A stretch of 64,000 nucleotides of DNA from Chloroflexota bacterium (lineage in GTDB: Bacteria > Chloroflexota > Anaerolineae > Aggregatilineales > Phototrophicaceae), in the NCBI GenBank assembly GCA_028875245.1, contig JAPPEU010000087.1, positions 62,001 through 126,000 of the forward strand. Reading direction: 5' to 3'. Below are positions 1 to 7,879 of this stretch, piece after piece. The translations under genes and the position numbers were made by a program. The first letter of the stretch is position 1. The number at the start of each line of letters is the position of its first letter. The notes beneath the pieces were generated by a model. The model saw only the letters and a list, made by a program, of their open reading frames with translations. It was not told where the DNA came from and made no database searches.

Positions 1-274
1 ACCCGATGATTTTGTCATCGCCACCGGCGCGACGCATTCGGTCGAACGGCTGCTCGAAGTCGCTTTCGCTCATGTCGGGCTGAATTGGCGCGATTACGCC
101 GTGCAAGACCAGCGCTTCATGCGGCCGGCCGAGGTGGATCTCCTGGTCGGGGATCCAGCGAAAGCCAAGCGCAAGCTCGGCTGGGCGCCCGAGGTCGGCT
201 TTGAAGAGCTCATCGGCATGATGGTGGAAGCCGATCTGAAAAAACTGCGCGACAACCCGAATCAGGTCATCTGA
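1..274 (+). CDS. gmd: GDP-mannose 4,6-dehydratase, C-terminal end (partial)
   Basis: An open frame enters from the left edge (codons from base 2) and gives about 90 residues ending in a TGA that overlaps the next ATG by one base. The translation has the C-terminal GMD signatures: an ATGATHSVERLLEVAF block like the ATGxTHSV substrate-binding segment, an RPAEVDLLVGDPAKAK block, and LGWxP followed by a FEELIxxMVEADL tail. GMD converts GDP-mannose to GDP-4-keto-6-deoxymannose, the precursor of fucose, rhamnose and perosamine sugars for surface glycans. The four glycosyltransferase and polymer genes downstream fit that role. The catalytic Ser/Tyr/Lys and NADP-binding part lie outside the window. 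Confidence 0.85.
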   Translation, partial: PDDFVIATGATHSVERLLEVAFAHVGLNWRDYAVQDQRFMRPAEVDLLVGDPAKAKRKLGWAPEVGFEELIGMMVEADLKKLRDNPNQVI

Positions 275-1092
275 TGGAGCTGGTCGATACCCACTGCCAT
301 CTTAATTTTCGGGGATACGATCGTGATCGGCCTGAGGTCCTGCAGCGCGCTCGGGCCGCCGGCGTCAGTCGCATCATCATCCCGGGGATCGACCTGGACA
401 GCTGCAAGCAAGCGCTTGAGCTGGCCGCATCACACAGTGGCATCTTCGCCGCGGTCGGCATCCATCCAAACAGCAGCGTCGATTTCGCCGAGTCAGCGCT
501 GGAATCCCTGCGAATGCTGGCGGAGGACCCCAAAGTGGTCGCGCTCGGCGAAATCGGCCTGGATTACCATTGGGACAAAAGCCCCAAAGCAAATCAATGG
601 CGCGCCTTCGAAAGGCAGCTCTGTCTGGCCTCGTCGCTGGAATTGCCCGTGATCATCCACAACCGCGAGGGGCGCGTAGACACAGCCCCGTCGGCCAGCC
701 ATGATCTGATGGCGCTGCTGGAAAAATGGGCGCCAAATACGCCAGCCAGCCTCAAGGGGCGCCTGGGCGTCTTGCATTCCTTCTCCGCCTCGGCCGACAT
801 TGCCGAGCGCGCGCTGGAGCTGGGCTTCTACCTGGGCTTCACCGGTCCGGTCACATTCAAGAATGCGGAGGATCTGCGGGAAATTGCCCGCCGCGCGCCG
901 GTTGAGCGCCTCTTGGTCGAAACGGACGGGCCCTTCCTGGCCCCACAGCAGCGCCGCGGCAAGCGCAACGAACCCGCTTATGTCCGCTACATCAATGACA
1001 AGCTGGCGCAATTGCATGGCTTGCGCCCGGAAGAAATGGCGCGCCGGACATCGCATAATGCCGAGAGGCTTTTCGCCCTGCCGCCCGGCTGA
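274..1092 (+). CDS. tatD: TatD family metal-dependent DNase/hydrolase
   Basis: This 272-residue TIM-barrel amidohydrolase has the TatD motifs in order: DTHCHL (metal His pair, near residue 6), VGIHPN, GEIGLDYH (metal Glu), IIHNRE, LHSFS and ETDGPFLAP (C-terminal metal Asp). Family members are 3'-5' DNA/RNA exonucleases or quality-control hydrolases in the cytoplasm. The ATG overlaps the upstream stop (TGATG), so it is translationally coupled to gmd although its job is unrelated to sugars. Right after HNRE an extra segment (GRVDTAPS) replaces the usual short HNREAxED spacing. At DNA level this is a copy of a hairpin repeat (669-692). Confidence 0.9.
   Translation: MELVDTHCHLNFRGYDRDRPEVLQRARAAGVSRIIIPGIDLDSCKQALELAASHSGIFAAVGIHPNSSVDFAESALESLRMLAEDPKVVALGEIGLDYHWDKSPKANQWRAFERQLCLASSLELPVIIHNREGRVDTAPSASHDLMALLEKWAPNTPASLKGRLGVLHSFSASADIAERALELGFYLGFTGPVTFKNAEDLREIARRAPVERLLVETDGPFLAPQQRRGKRNEPAYVRYINDKLAQLHGLRPEEMARRTSHNAERLFALPPG
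669..692 (+). repeat. Small palindromic repeat lying in frame inside tatD
   Basis: A 24-base block forms a GGGGC/GCCCC stem around the 11-base loop gcgtagacaca. It matches 21 of 24 positions of the block at 25263-25286, and its loop recurs as the reverse complement at 47068-47078. It codes for an extra GRVDTAPS between the HNRE motif and the following helix of TatD. Confidence 0.5.
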
Positions 1093-1146
1093 TCCTTTCC
1101 GCCCTCCCGCGCTCTCGAAATCGGCGAAAGACTGTTAAACTGCCAA

Positions 1147-2127
1147 ATGAAAGACGCCTTGAAGGACCAGGCCTTGGCTGACCTGTCTGTCATCATTGTC
1201 AGTTGGAATGTGCGCGATCTGCTGGACAAATGCCTGAGCAGCTTGGGTGCGTCGTCGCGCTCCATTCGACCGGGCGCCGACGCTGACTGCGACATCGAAA
1301 TCATCGTGGTGGATTCGGCGAGCGATGATGGCAGCCCGGCGCTCCTGCGGGAAAATTATCCCGCTGTTACCTTGCTGGAGCAAAGCGAAAACATCGGCTT
1401 CACGCGCGGCAACAATATCGGATTGGCGCAAGCGCGCGGCGATTATCTGCTCCTGCTCAATCCTGACACCGAGGTCTGCCCGGGCGCCCTCGCGCAAATG
1501 ATTGATTACATGATGCGGCATCCGCACGTCGGCATCCTGGGACCGCAAACGTTCAACAGCGATGGCAGCCATCAATCAACGCGCCGCCGTTTCCCCACCC
1601 TCATGACCGGCATATTCGAGAGCACCTGGCTCTCAGCCTGGGCGCCGGCCGGCGTGGAGCGCCATTACCGCATGCTTGACACGCCGGACGACGCCATCCT
1701 CGAGGTGGATTGGGTGCAAGGCTCGGCGCTGATGATGCGGCGCGAGGTTTACCAAGCCATCGGCGGGCTCGACGAGGGCTACATCATGTACTCGGAAGAG
1801 TTGGATTATTGCCGGCGCGCTGTATTGGCCGGCTGGCGCGTCTGCTATCACGGCGGCGCCCAAATCACGCATCATGGCGGCAAGAGCAGTGAACAAGTAG
1901 CCGCCTTAAAGCAAATCCATTTTCAGACCAGCAAACTCCGCTACTTTCTAAAGCATCACGGCTACAGTCATTACCTCATCCTGCGCGCCTTGCTCCTGCT
2001 GCAATTCTCTTGGCAGCTCTGCCTGGAAGGCGTCAAAGGCGCGCTGGGCCACAAACGAGACCTGCGAGCGCAGCGCGTACGCGTATATTGGCAGGTGCTT
2101 CGCAGCGGCCTGAAGGCGACTCTATGA
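1147..2127 (+). CDS. Glycosyltransferase family 2 (rhamnosyltransferase-like)
   Basis: This 326-residue protein starts with a GT-A fold signature, LSVIIVSWNVRDLLDKCLSS, then VVDSASDDGS (nucleotide-binding DxSxDGS), ENIGFTRGNNIGL, and the LLLNPDTEV block with the metal-binding acidic pair. VDWVQGSALMMRRE and DEGYIMYSEELDYCRR (ED-Y acceptor loop) follow; these are typical of WbbL/RfbF-like enzymes that add deoxyhexoses to lipid-linked surface glycans. It probably acts at the cytoplasmic face of the membrane. Its stop overlaps the ATG of the GT4 gene (ATGA), so the two are coupled. Acceptor and sugar cannot be read from the sequence. Confidence 0.85.
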   Translation: MKDALKDQALADLSVIIVSWNVRDLLDKCLSSLGASSRSIRPGADADCDIEIIVVDSASDDGSPALLRENYPAVTLLEQSENIGFTRGNNIGLAQARGDYLLLLNPDTEVCPGALAQMIDYMMRHPHVGILGPQTFNSDGSHQSTRRRFPTLMTGIFESTWLSAWAPAGVERHYRMLDTPDDAILEVDWVQGSALMMRREVYQAIGGLDEGYIMYSEELDYCRRAVLAGWRVCYHGGAQITHHGGKSSEQVAALKQIHFQTSKLRYFLKHHGYSHYLILRALLLLQFSWQLCLEGVKGALGHKRDLRAQRVRVYWQVLRSGLKATL

Positions 2128-3248
2128 AGATCGGCCTGGTCAGTGGCGAGTTTCCCCCGATGCCCGGCGGAGTCGGGGATTTCACGCGCATCCTGGGCGA
2201 AAGGCTGCTCGAACAAGGGCAGGACCCGTATGTCCTGAGCCGGCCCGGCTCGACGAGCGACAGTTTGCCTGTCAGCGCCGTCAGCGGCTGGGGGCCCGGC
2301 TGCATCCCGGCGATACGCGCCTGGATACGCCGGAACCGCATCGCCATCGTTAATCTGCAATATCAGACCGCCGCCTACGGTATGTCGCCCTTCATTCATT
2401 TCCTGCCAAGAGCGCTGAGCGTACCGGTTGTCACAACATTTCATGACCTGCGCTATCCCTACCTTTTCCCCAAGGCGGGCCCGCTGCGCGACTGGATCGT
2501 GATGCATTTGGCGCGCTCTTCGGCGGGCGTCATCACCACGAACCATGAGGACGATCGGCGGATGCAAGCGCTTTCACATCGCCGCATAATCCCGATTGGC
2601 AGCAGTGTGCCAAGCTTAACAGACGGTAGAAACGATGCTGCCGAATGGCGCCGGCGCGCTTGCCCTGACGACGACGCCTTTCTCATCGGTCATTTCGGAT
2701 TCCTGAAGGCGGTCAAAGGGCTCGACTATCTGATCGACGCGATGGCCAATCTACGCGCTGCCGGCTGCAAGCTGCGCCTGCTTCTCATCGGGGGGCGCAG
2801 CAATACGGTCGACAAAAGCGAGGATGCCGCTTATCTTCGGCGGCTGGAAGAACGCATACAGCAGCAAGGTCTGCAAGACCTGGTCGCCTGGACCGGCTTC
2901 CTGCCAGATCACGAAGTGGCGGCCTGCTTCCAAGCCGTCGACTTGATGGCGCTGCCCTTCACCGACGGCGCGTCATTCCGCCGCAGCAGTTTGATAGCGG
3001 CCTTGCACAATGCCTGCGCCATCCTGACGACCGAACCCGCGTTCAACGTCGAGGTTTTCTGTCACGCTACCAATCTATGGCTGGTGCCGGCTCGTTCCGC
3101 CACAGCCATCGAAACAGCGATCCGCCGCTTGATGCGCGACCGCGATCAATTGGATCGCCTGCGCGCCGGCGCTGCGGAATTGAGCGCCCACTTCGACTGG
3201 GATGTCATCACAAGAAACACGATCGACTTTCTTCAATCAACCGCTTGA
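2124..3248 (+). CDS. Glycosyltransferase family 4
   Basis: The chosen ATG at 2124 overlaps the GT2 stop and begins the GT-B N-terminus MKIGLVSGEFPPMPGGVGDF, giving 374 residues. The longer frame from 2010 only adds low-complexity sequence inside the GT2 gene. The second Rossmann domain is clear: IGHFGFLKAVKGLDYLIDA, LLLIGG, VAWTGFLPDHEVAACFQAVD and the late FTDGASFRRSSLIAAL segment, which corresponds to the nucleotide-sugar EX7E region, although the usual glutamates are not obvious. Family members transfer hexoses from NDP-sugars with retention. It sits between GT2 and the YfhO-like gene, as expected in a polysaccharide assembly cluster. Confidence 0.8.
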   Translation: MKIGLVSGEFPPMPGGVGDFTRILGERLLEQGQDPYVLSRPGSTSDSLPVSAVSGWGPGCIPAIRAWIRRNRIAIVNLQYQTAAYGMSPFIHFLPRALSVPVVTTFHDLRYPYLFPKAGPLRDWIVMHLARSSAGVITTNHEDDRRMQALSHRRIIPIGSSVPSLTDGRNDAAEWRRRACPDDDAFLIGHFGFLKAVKGLDYLIDAMANLRAAGCKLRLLLIGGRSNTVDKSEDAAYLRRLEERIQQQGLQDLVAWTGFLPDHEVAACFQAVDLMALPFTDGASFRRSSLIAALHNACAILTTEPAFNVEVFCHATNLWLVPARSATAIETAIRRLMRDRDQLDRLRAGAAELSAHFDWDVITRNTIDFLQSTA

Positions 3249-3260
3249 CGAGACGATAGC

Positions 3261-5495
3261 ATGACAGGGCTTCAGCAACTCGCCCGAAACAAGGACCTCT
3301 GCGCCATTGCCATCCTGATACTGCTGTGGCTGCTTTTCTTTTGGCGTCTCTTCACGCCCGTCGCCGCCGACCAGGCATCGCTGACGCAAGGCGATTTCTC
3401 CGGGCAGTTCGTCGCCTTTGGCGGCTACCAGTATGAGCGGCTGTCGCGGGGCGAGATTCCGCTGTGGAACCCCTACAACAATGGCGGATTGCCCTTCATC
3501 GCCGACAGTCAAGCGGCCGTCTTCTACCCGCCGCGCTGGATCACGATCGGGCTCAGCGCCCTGGCCGGCGGCTGGAGCTACAACGCGCTGCAACTGGAAA
3601 TGACCGCCCACGTCCTGCTGTACACGCTGCTTATGTATGCCTTCCTGCGCCGGCTGACCCTCCATCAGGAGTTGAGCCATCTGGCGGCCCTGGCCGCAGC
3701 GCTGATTGTCGGCTACGGCGGATTCACTGCTGGTTACCCCCCGCTGCAGTTGGCGCTGCTGGAGGCGGCGGTCTGGCTTCCCTTGACGCTGCTTGGCATC
3801 GGCGAGGCGGCGCGCAATCGGCGGCTGGCACCCCGCTTCCTCGCCTTGGCCGGCTTCGCTTTGGGCCTGTCCTGGCTGGCCGGGCATCCTCAGACGAGTT
3901 GGTTCGCATCCTGCCTGGCCGCCGCCTACCTGGCATATCGCTGCTTCTCGCGGCGCATGGGCTGGCGCGCGTTTACCGGCGCCCTCGTCATGTTGGCGCT
4001 GGTCGCCATTGGCACAACAGCCGTGACCCTGCTGCCCGGCATTGAGTACCTGTTGCATACCACGCGCGAAGGGCTGGGCTTCGCCGCCAAAGGCAACGGT
4101 TTTCCCTTCCGCGATATCGCCCAGTTCCTCTTTCCCGGCTCAGTCAGCCAATGGTCGCCGCTCTACGTCGGCATCCCGGCGCTTTTCCTGGTGGCGGTCG
4201 CCCTGTTCCGCCGCGCGCGCGAGAGCCGCTTCTGGCTCGCCGTGGCCATCGTCGCTCTGCTGCACAGCCTGGGTGAAAACAGCGCCTTCTATTATGCCAG
4301 TTACAATCTGATCCCGGGGCTCCGCTTCTTCCGCGGCCAGGAACGCGCCGCCTTTCTCGCCGCCAACAGCCTGGCCATCCTCGCCGGCCTGGGCATCACC
4401 GCCTGCGCCAACTGGGCCAACCAGACGCAGCGGGATCGGGTTTTGCGCTACTGGCTGGGTTTCGCGGCGCTGCTGGTCATCTTCGCCGTCGGCCTCTTTC
4501 TCGCCTGGAACGATGACGCGGCCAGATGGAGCGGTCTCTTTGAGATATCGGCGCGCAGCGCGGTCATCGCCGCCGCCGCCTATGGCGTCATGCGCTTATT
4601 CTTGCGCCAGCCGCAACGCTTCGCCCCGCAGCTGGCCTTGATCGCCTTGATCGCCTTCGAGCTGTTCTCGGTCAACATCGATCATCCCGCCAATTACGAC
4701 CCCGTCCCAGCCGCCGAGCAGCTCTCCATGACGCCGCCGCCACTGGTCCAAGCCGTCTTGGACGACCAGGACGGGCGCCCCTTTCGCGTCGATGGCTTCC
4801 GCGGCCTGCGCGATAACTTCGGCAGCCTGTACGCGGTGATGGATATGCGCGGCATCAGCCCGCTTTTCCTCAAGGGACCGGCTGCCATCATCTATCGCGA
4901 TTATGTGAACAATCCCTTGGCCTGGGAATTGTTCGCCGTGAAATACGTTTTCAGCGGAGCGCAATCGCTCTCCCTGCCATCCGAAGTCATCGCCCGCGGG
5001 CGCGACCAAGACGGCGAGGTCTACCTGCACCGCCTGGCGGATCCGCGGCCATTCGCCCGGCTCTTTTATGCGGCGGACCGGGTCGATAGCGACGCCTGGG
5101 CAATGGCGTTGATGGACGACCCACGCTATCATGAGCGCGAGAAAATTGTCTTGCAGGGCGCCCTTGGGCATGCGCCTCCTGAAACAGCCGCCGAGGGAAC
5201 CGTCGACGTGAATTCATTTGAACCCGAAGCAATTGCGCTGCGCGTCGACACGCCAGAAAACGCTGTACTGTCCCTGGCCCTGCCGCATTATCCGGGCTGG
5301 GAGGCGCGCTTGAACGGGCAGCCCGTCGAAATCATCCGCGCCTACGCCGGGCTGATCGCGCTGGAAATCCCGGCCGGGCAGCACAGTCTCAGCTTGACAT
5401 ACACCCCAGCCAGCTACACGATCGGCTTGCTGATCAGCCTGGTCACCTGGCTTGGTTTAGCGCTTTTCACTCTGCTGACCCTATTGCGGAGATAA
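3261..5495 (+). CDS. YfhO-type polytopic membrane protein (putative GT-C glycosyltransferase)
   Basis: This 744-residue protein has about a dozen hydrophobic helices after a short N-terminus. The extracytoplasmic loop after the first helix contains GEIPLWNPYNNGGLPFIADSQ and FYPPRW. The ~230-residue C-terminal part is soluble, followed by a final helix (near 720-740). The loop motif and topology match the YfhO family of bacterial membrane proteins, proposed to glycosylate cell-surface polymers from lipid-linked sugars. It lies 12 bases after the GT4 gene and 3 bases before the polymerase/ligase gene, so it belongs to one operon. The exact reaction is unknown. Confidence 0.7.
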   Translation: MTGLQQLARNKDLCAIAILILLWLLFFWRLFTPVAADQASLTQGDFSGQFVAFGGYQYERLSRGEIPLWNPYNNGGLPFIADSQAAVFYPPRWITIGLSALAGGWSYNALQLEMTAHVLLYTLLMYAFLRRLTLHQELSHLAALAAALIVGYGGFTAGYPPLQLALLEAAVWLPLTLLGIGEAARNRRLAPRFLALAGFALGLSWLAGHPQTSWFASCLAAAYLAYRCFSRRMGWRAFTGALVMLALVAIGTTAVTLLPGIEYLLHTTREGLGFAAKGNGFPFRDIAQFLFPGSVSQWSPLYVGIPALFLVAVALFRRARESRFWLAVAIVALLHSLGENSAFYYASYNLIPGLRFFRGQERAAFLAANSLAILAGLGITACANWANQTQRDRVLRYWLGFAALLVIFAVGLFLAWNDDAARWSGLFEISARSAVIAAAAYGVMRLFLRQPQRFAPQLALIALIAFELFSVNIDHPANYDPVPAAEQLSMTPPPLVQAVLDDQDGRPFRVDGFRGLRDNFGSLYAVMDMRGISPLFLKGPAAIIYRDYVNNPLAWELFAVKYVFSGAQSLSLPSEVIARGRDQDGEVYLHRLADPRPFARLFYAADRVDSDAWAMALMDDPRYHEREKIVLQGALGHAPPETAAEGTVDVNSFEPEAIALRVDTPENAVLSLALPHYPGWEARLNGQPVEIIRAYAGLIALEIPAGQHSLSLTYTPASYTIGLLISLVTWLGLALFTLLTLLRR

Positions 5496-5498
5496 GCC

Positions 5499-6971
5499 AT
5501 GCCCGCGGCCAATGGTCTGCAAATCTGGATCAGTCAACTCGATCGCCGTTCTTACGCGCTCGCCGTCGGCTTCGGCATCGGCATCGTCGGCGGCGTCATC
5601 GGCTTGATGATCGCGCTGCTGGGTCCCTGGCTGGCGATCGCCGCCATTCTCGGTCTGCTCGCCGGGCTTTATATCATCACCGATGTCAGCATGGCGCTTT
5701 ATGCCATCATCGGCATCGCGCTGCTCCTTCCCTTCGGCGTCTTCCCCGTCAAGATCGCCATCACGCCTACCCTGCTGGATCTGGCGCTGGGCGGCTTCCT
5801 GCTGGTCTACCTGTTTCAGTGGATGACCGGGCGCCGCGGCGGCCTCCGGCTTAGCGCCGTCCATGCGCTGATCGCCCTCTACGTGATGTGGCTCGTGCTC
5901 GCTTTCGCTCTCGGCCTGCGCCATGCCAGCCCGAGCCCCGCGGACATCCGCCAATTCGCCGAAACGCTGCTGAGCATCGGCATGGTTTTCATACTCACTG
6001 ATCTACTGCGCAATCCGGCCATGCTGCGGCGCTTGGTGCTGGTCATCCTGCTGGCTATCGGCCTGCAGGCGCTGCTGGCGGTCTCCCTCTACCTGGCGCC
6101 CGATGCATTGGCCGAAGTGCTGCTGGTCCGGCTGTCGCGCATCGGCTATCCCGCCGGCGGCGTCATCCGTTATATCGAAGACAATCCGGCCCTGGCCGAG
6201 CGAGCGATCGGCACTTGGGTCGACCCCAACGCGCTGGGTGGCGCTCTGGCGACGGCTGCCACCATGATCGCGCCGCAGATAGTCGCCAGGAAACCGGTGC
6301 TGCGCTGGCGCTGGCTGACGATCGCTATCTTCGCGGCGGTCGCCATCGCGCTGTTCCTGACGTCGTCGCGCGCCTCCTTCCTCGCCTGGGGCGCCGGCAT
6401 GTTTATGATCGCCCTGGTTCGCTACCGGCGCTTACTGCCCGTGCTGCTCGCTGGCGGCCTGCTGTTTCTCTTCTTGCCACAGACACAGGCCTACCTGGAC
6501 CGGCTTTCGCAAGCCTTTCAAGGCGCGGACCTGGCGACAAAGATGCGCATCGACGAATGGACGGATTCCCTCGAGCTGATAGGCCGCTATCCGCTGGTGG
6601 GCGTCGGCTTCACCGGCACGCCCGAGATCGACATCTATACGGACGTCGCCAACATGTATCTGATGATGGCCAATCAGATCGGCTTGACGGGCGTGCTGAT
6701 ATTCTTGCTGGCTATGGGCGGCGTCTTCCTCTATGGCCGGCGCGCCTGGCGGCATGCCAAAGAAAACCCGGATTTCGCCGCCATCCACTTGGGTTATCAC
6801 GCGGCGCTTTTCACCGGTCTCGTCAATCAAATTGCCGATCTCTATTTCTTCCGGCTTGATTTTCAGTCGTCAATCACCTGGTTCTGGCTGATTGTCGCCC
6901 TCTGCGTCGCCAGCTCGAAACTGGCGCTGGAACACGCGCGCAAAACCGCGCCCGGAAACACCATTGCATAA
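5499..6971 (+). CDS. O-antigen ligase/polymerase family membrane protein
   Basis: This 490-residue protein is almost entirely hydrophobic, with about 12 predicted membrane helices. A large periplasmic loop carries the Wzy_C-type signature: WVDPNALGGALA, LTSSRASFLAWGAGM and IGRYPLVGVGFTG. Members either ligate O-antigen to lipid A-core (WaaL) or polymerise repeat units (Wzy). As Chloroflexota usually lack lipopolysaccharide, polymerisation of an exopolysaccharide or glycan is the more likely role, but that is inference. It follows the YfhO-like gene by 3 bases and closes the polysaccharide operon. Confidence 0.75.
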   Translation: MPAANGLQIWISQLDRRSYALAVGFGIGIVGGVIGLMIALLGPWLAIAAILGLLAGLYIITDVSMALYAIIGIALLLPFGVFPVKIAITPTLLDLALGGFLLVYLFQWMTGRRGGLRLSAVHALIALYVMWLVLAFALGLRHASPSPADIRQFAETLLSIGMVFILTDLLRNPAMLRRLVLVILLAIGLQALLAVSLYLAPDALAEVLLVRLSRIGYPAGGVIRYIEDNPALAERAIGTWVDPNALGGALATAATMIAPQIVARKPVLRWRWLTIAIFAAVAIALFLTSSRASFLAWGAGMFMIALVRYRRLLPVLLAGGLLFLFLPQTQAYLDRLSQAFQGADLATKMRIDEWTDSLELIGRYPLVGVGFTGTPEIDIYTDVANMYLMMANQIGLTGVLIFLLAMGGVFLYGRRAWRHAKENPDFAAIHLGYHAALFTGLVNQIADLYFFRLDFQSSITWFWLIVALCVASSKLALEHARKTAPGNTIA

Positions 6972-6992
6972 CCAGCCCGCCTGCGCTAACAT
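6964..6992 (+). promoter_or_regulatory. Candidate promoter for rpsF-rpsR
   Basis: TTGCAT (6964-6969) and TAACAT (6987-6992) are spaced by 17 bases. Transcription would start near 7000 and give a ~75-base leader that contains the hairpin at 7017-7065. The -35 box overlaps the last codons of the upstream membrane protein gene. Confidence 0.4.
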
Positions 6993-7016
6993 GACGGCTT
7001 CACAATTGAATGACAG

Positions 7017-7065
7017 CTTTCCGCTTCGCGCCGCCTCTATGCGCGAGGCTTCTATCCGAGGAAAG
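7017..7065 (+). promoter_or_regulatory. Candidate S6:S18 autoregulatory leader hairpin that sequesters the rpsF ribosome binding site
   Basis: An outer stem CTTTCC (7017-7022) pairs perfectly with GGAAAG (7060-7065), which is the Shine-Dalgarno sequence of rpsF. An inner stem GCCTC/GAGGC (7033-7037/7045-7049) closes a 7-base loop. The 3' side of the internal loop holds CCG at 7056-7058. Known rpsF leaders bound by the S6:S18 dimer have an internal loop with a conserved CCG, so this fits, but the pairing was found by eye only. Confidence 0.45.
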
Positions 7066-7073
7066 GAACGTCC

Positions 7074-7388
7074 ATGAGAGACTACGAACTCACCTTTATC
7101 GTCCGCATTTTGCCCTCCGACGAAGAAGTCAACCAAGCCATCGATCAAGTCATCAGTTTCATCGAACTCGGCGATAACGGCGCCGTCAAAAGCGTCGACC
7201 GCAAGATCTTCGGCCGCCGTCGGCTGACCTATCAAATCGGCGGGCAGCGCGAAGGCCACTATGTGCTGATCCGCGCCGCTATACAGCCCGAGCACATCAA
7301 CGAGCTGGAAACCGAACTCAAGCTCTTTGAACCCGTGCTGCGCTATCTCCTCGTCCGCGATGAAGGGGAAGTGAAACTGAGCGCTTGA
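7074..7388 (+). CDS. rpsF: 30S ribosomal protein S6
   Basis: This 104-residue protein has the S6 ferredoxin-like fold sequence: MRDYELTFIVRILPSDEE at the start, RKIFGRRRLTYQIGGQREGHYVL in the middle and LETELKLFEPVLRYLLVR near the end. S6 binds S18 and h22-h23 of 16S rRNA on the platform of the small subunit. A strong GAGGAAAGG ribosome binding site precedes the ATG and lies inside a candidate leader hairpin. The usual ssb gene between rpsF and rpsR is absent; rpsR follows after 88 bases. Confidence 0.95.
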   Translation: MRDYELTFIVRILPSDEEVNQAIDQVISFIELGDNGAVKSVDRKIFGRRRLTYQIGGQREGHYVLIRAAIQPEHINELETELKLFEPVLRYLLVRDEGEVKLSA

Positions 7389-7476
7389 ACGGCGCCGGCA
7401 CAGGATCCACATGCCCGGCAGCGCGCCCGGCGCAACACAGAAATGACACGCGAATAGACTACGGAGAACAAAACCC

Positions 7477-7782
7477 GTGAGCGAAAATAGAGGGACACAG
7501 CGAGTATCCAGGCCAGCGGGGGAGCGCTCCTCCGGACGCCGCGGTGGAGGCCCCCACGGCAGACGGCGCGGGCGCCGCCGCCGGGGCAAAACCACCTACT
7601 GCCCAAAAGGCAGATGCTTTGATTACAAAGATCTCGATACGCTCTCTCGCTATGTCAACGAGAGCGGCAAGATCAAGCCGCGGCGTCAAACCGGCAATTG
7701 CTCGCGCTGCCAGCGCGAACTCGCCCGTGAAATCAAAAGAGCCCGCCACCTTGCCCTGCTGCCCTATGTCGTTGCCGACTAG
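7477..7782 (+). CDS. rpsR: 30S ribosomal protein S18
   Basis: This 101-residue protein starts at GTG with GGAG upstream. A basic Gly/Arg-rich N-terminus (residues 1-40) precedes the S18 core: [39 protein letters not shown] and [11 protein letters not shown]. Two cysteine pairs (CPKGRC near residue 44 and CSRC near residue 75) mark the zinc-binding C+ form of S18. S18 forms a heterodimer with S6, encoded just upstream. Confidence 0.95.
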   Translation: MSENRGTQRVSRPAGERSSGRRGGGPHGRRRGRRRRGKTTYCPKGRCFDYKDLDTLSRYVNESGKIKPRRQTGNCSRCQRELAREIKRARHLALLPYVVAD

Positions 7783-7879
7783 CGGAAGCCCGCGCCCATA
7801 ACTACGTTGGCCCGCCCGCGTCACGGCGGCGCGGACGGCAAGGCGTCCAAAGAAACCCACCGGAGGAGCTTACGCAGTC

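Noticed and set aside
3237..4058. Antisense open frame of ~270 codons over the YfhO-like gene
   Set aside because: Gln/Arg-rich translation with no family pattern, fully inside a well-supported membrane protein gene in a high-G+C region where long shadow frames are common.
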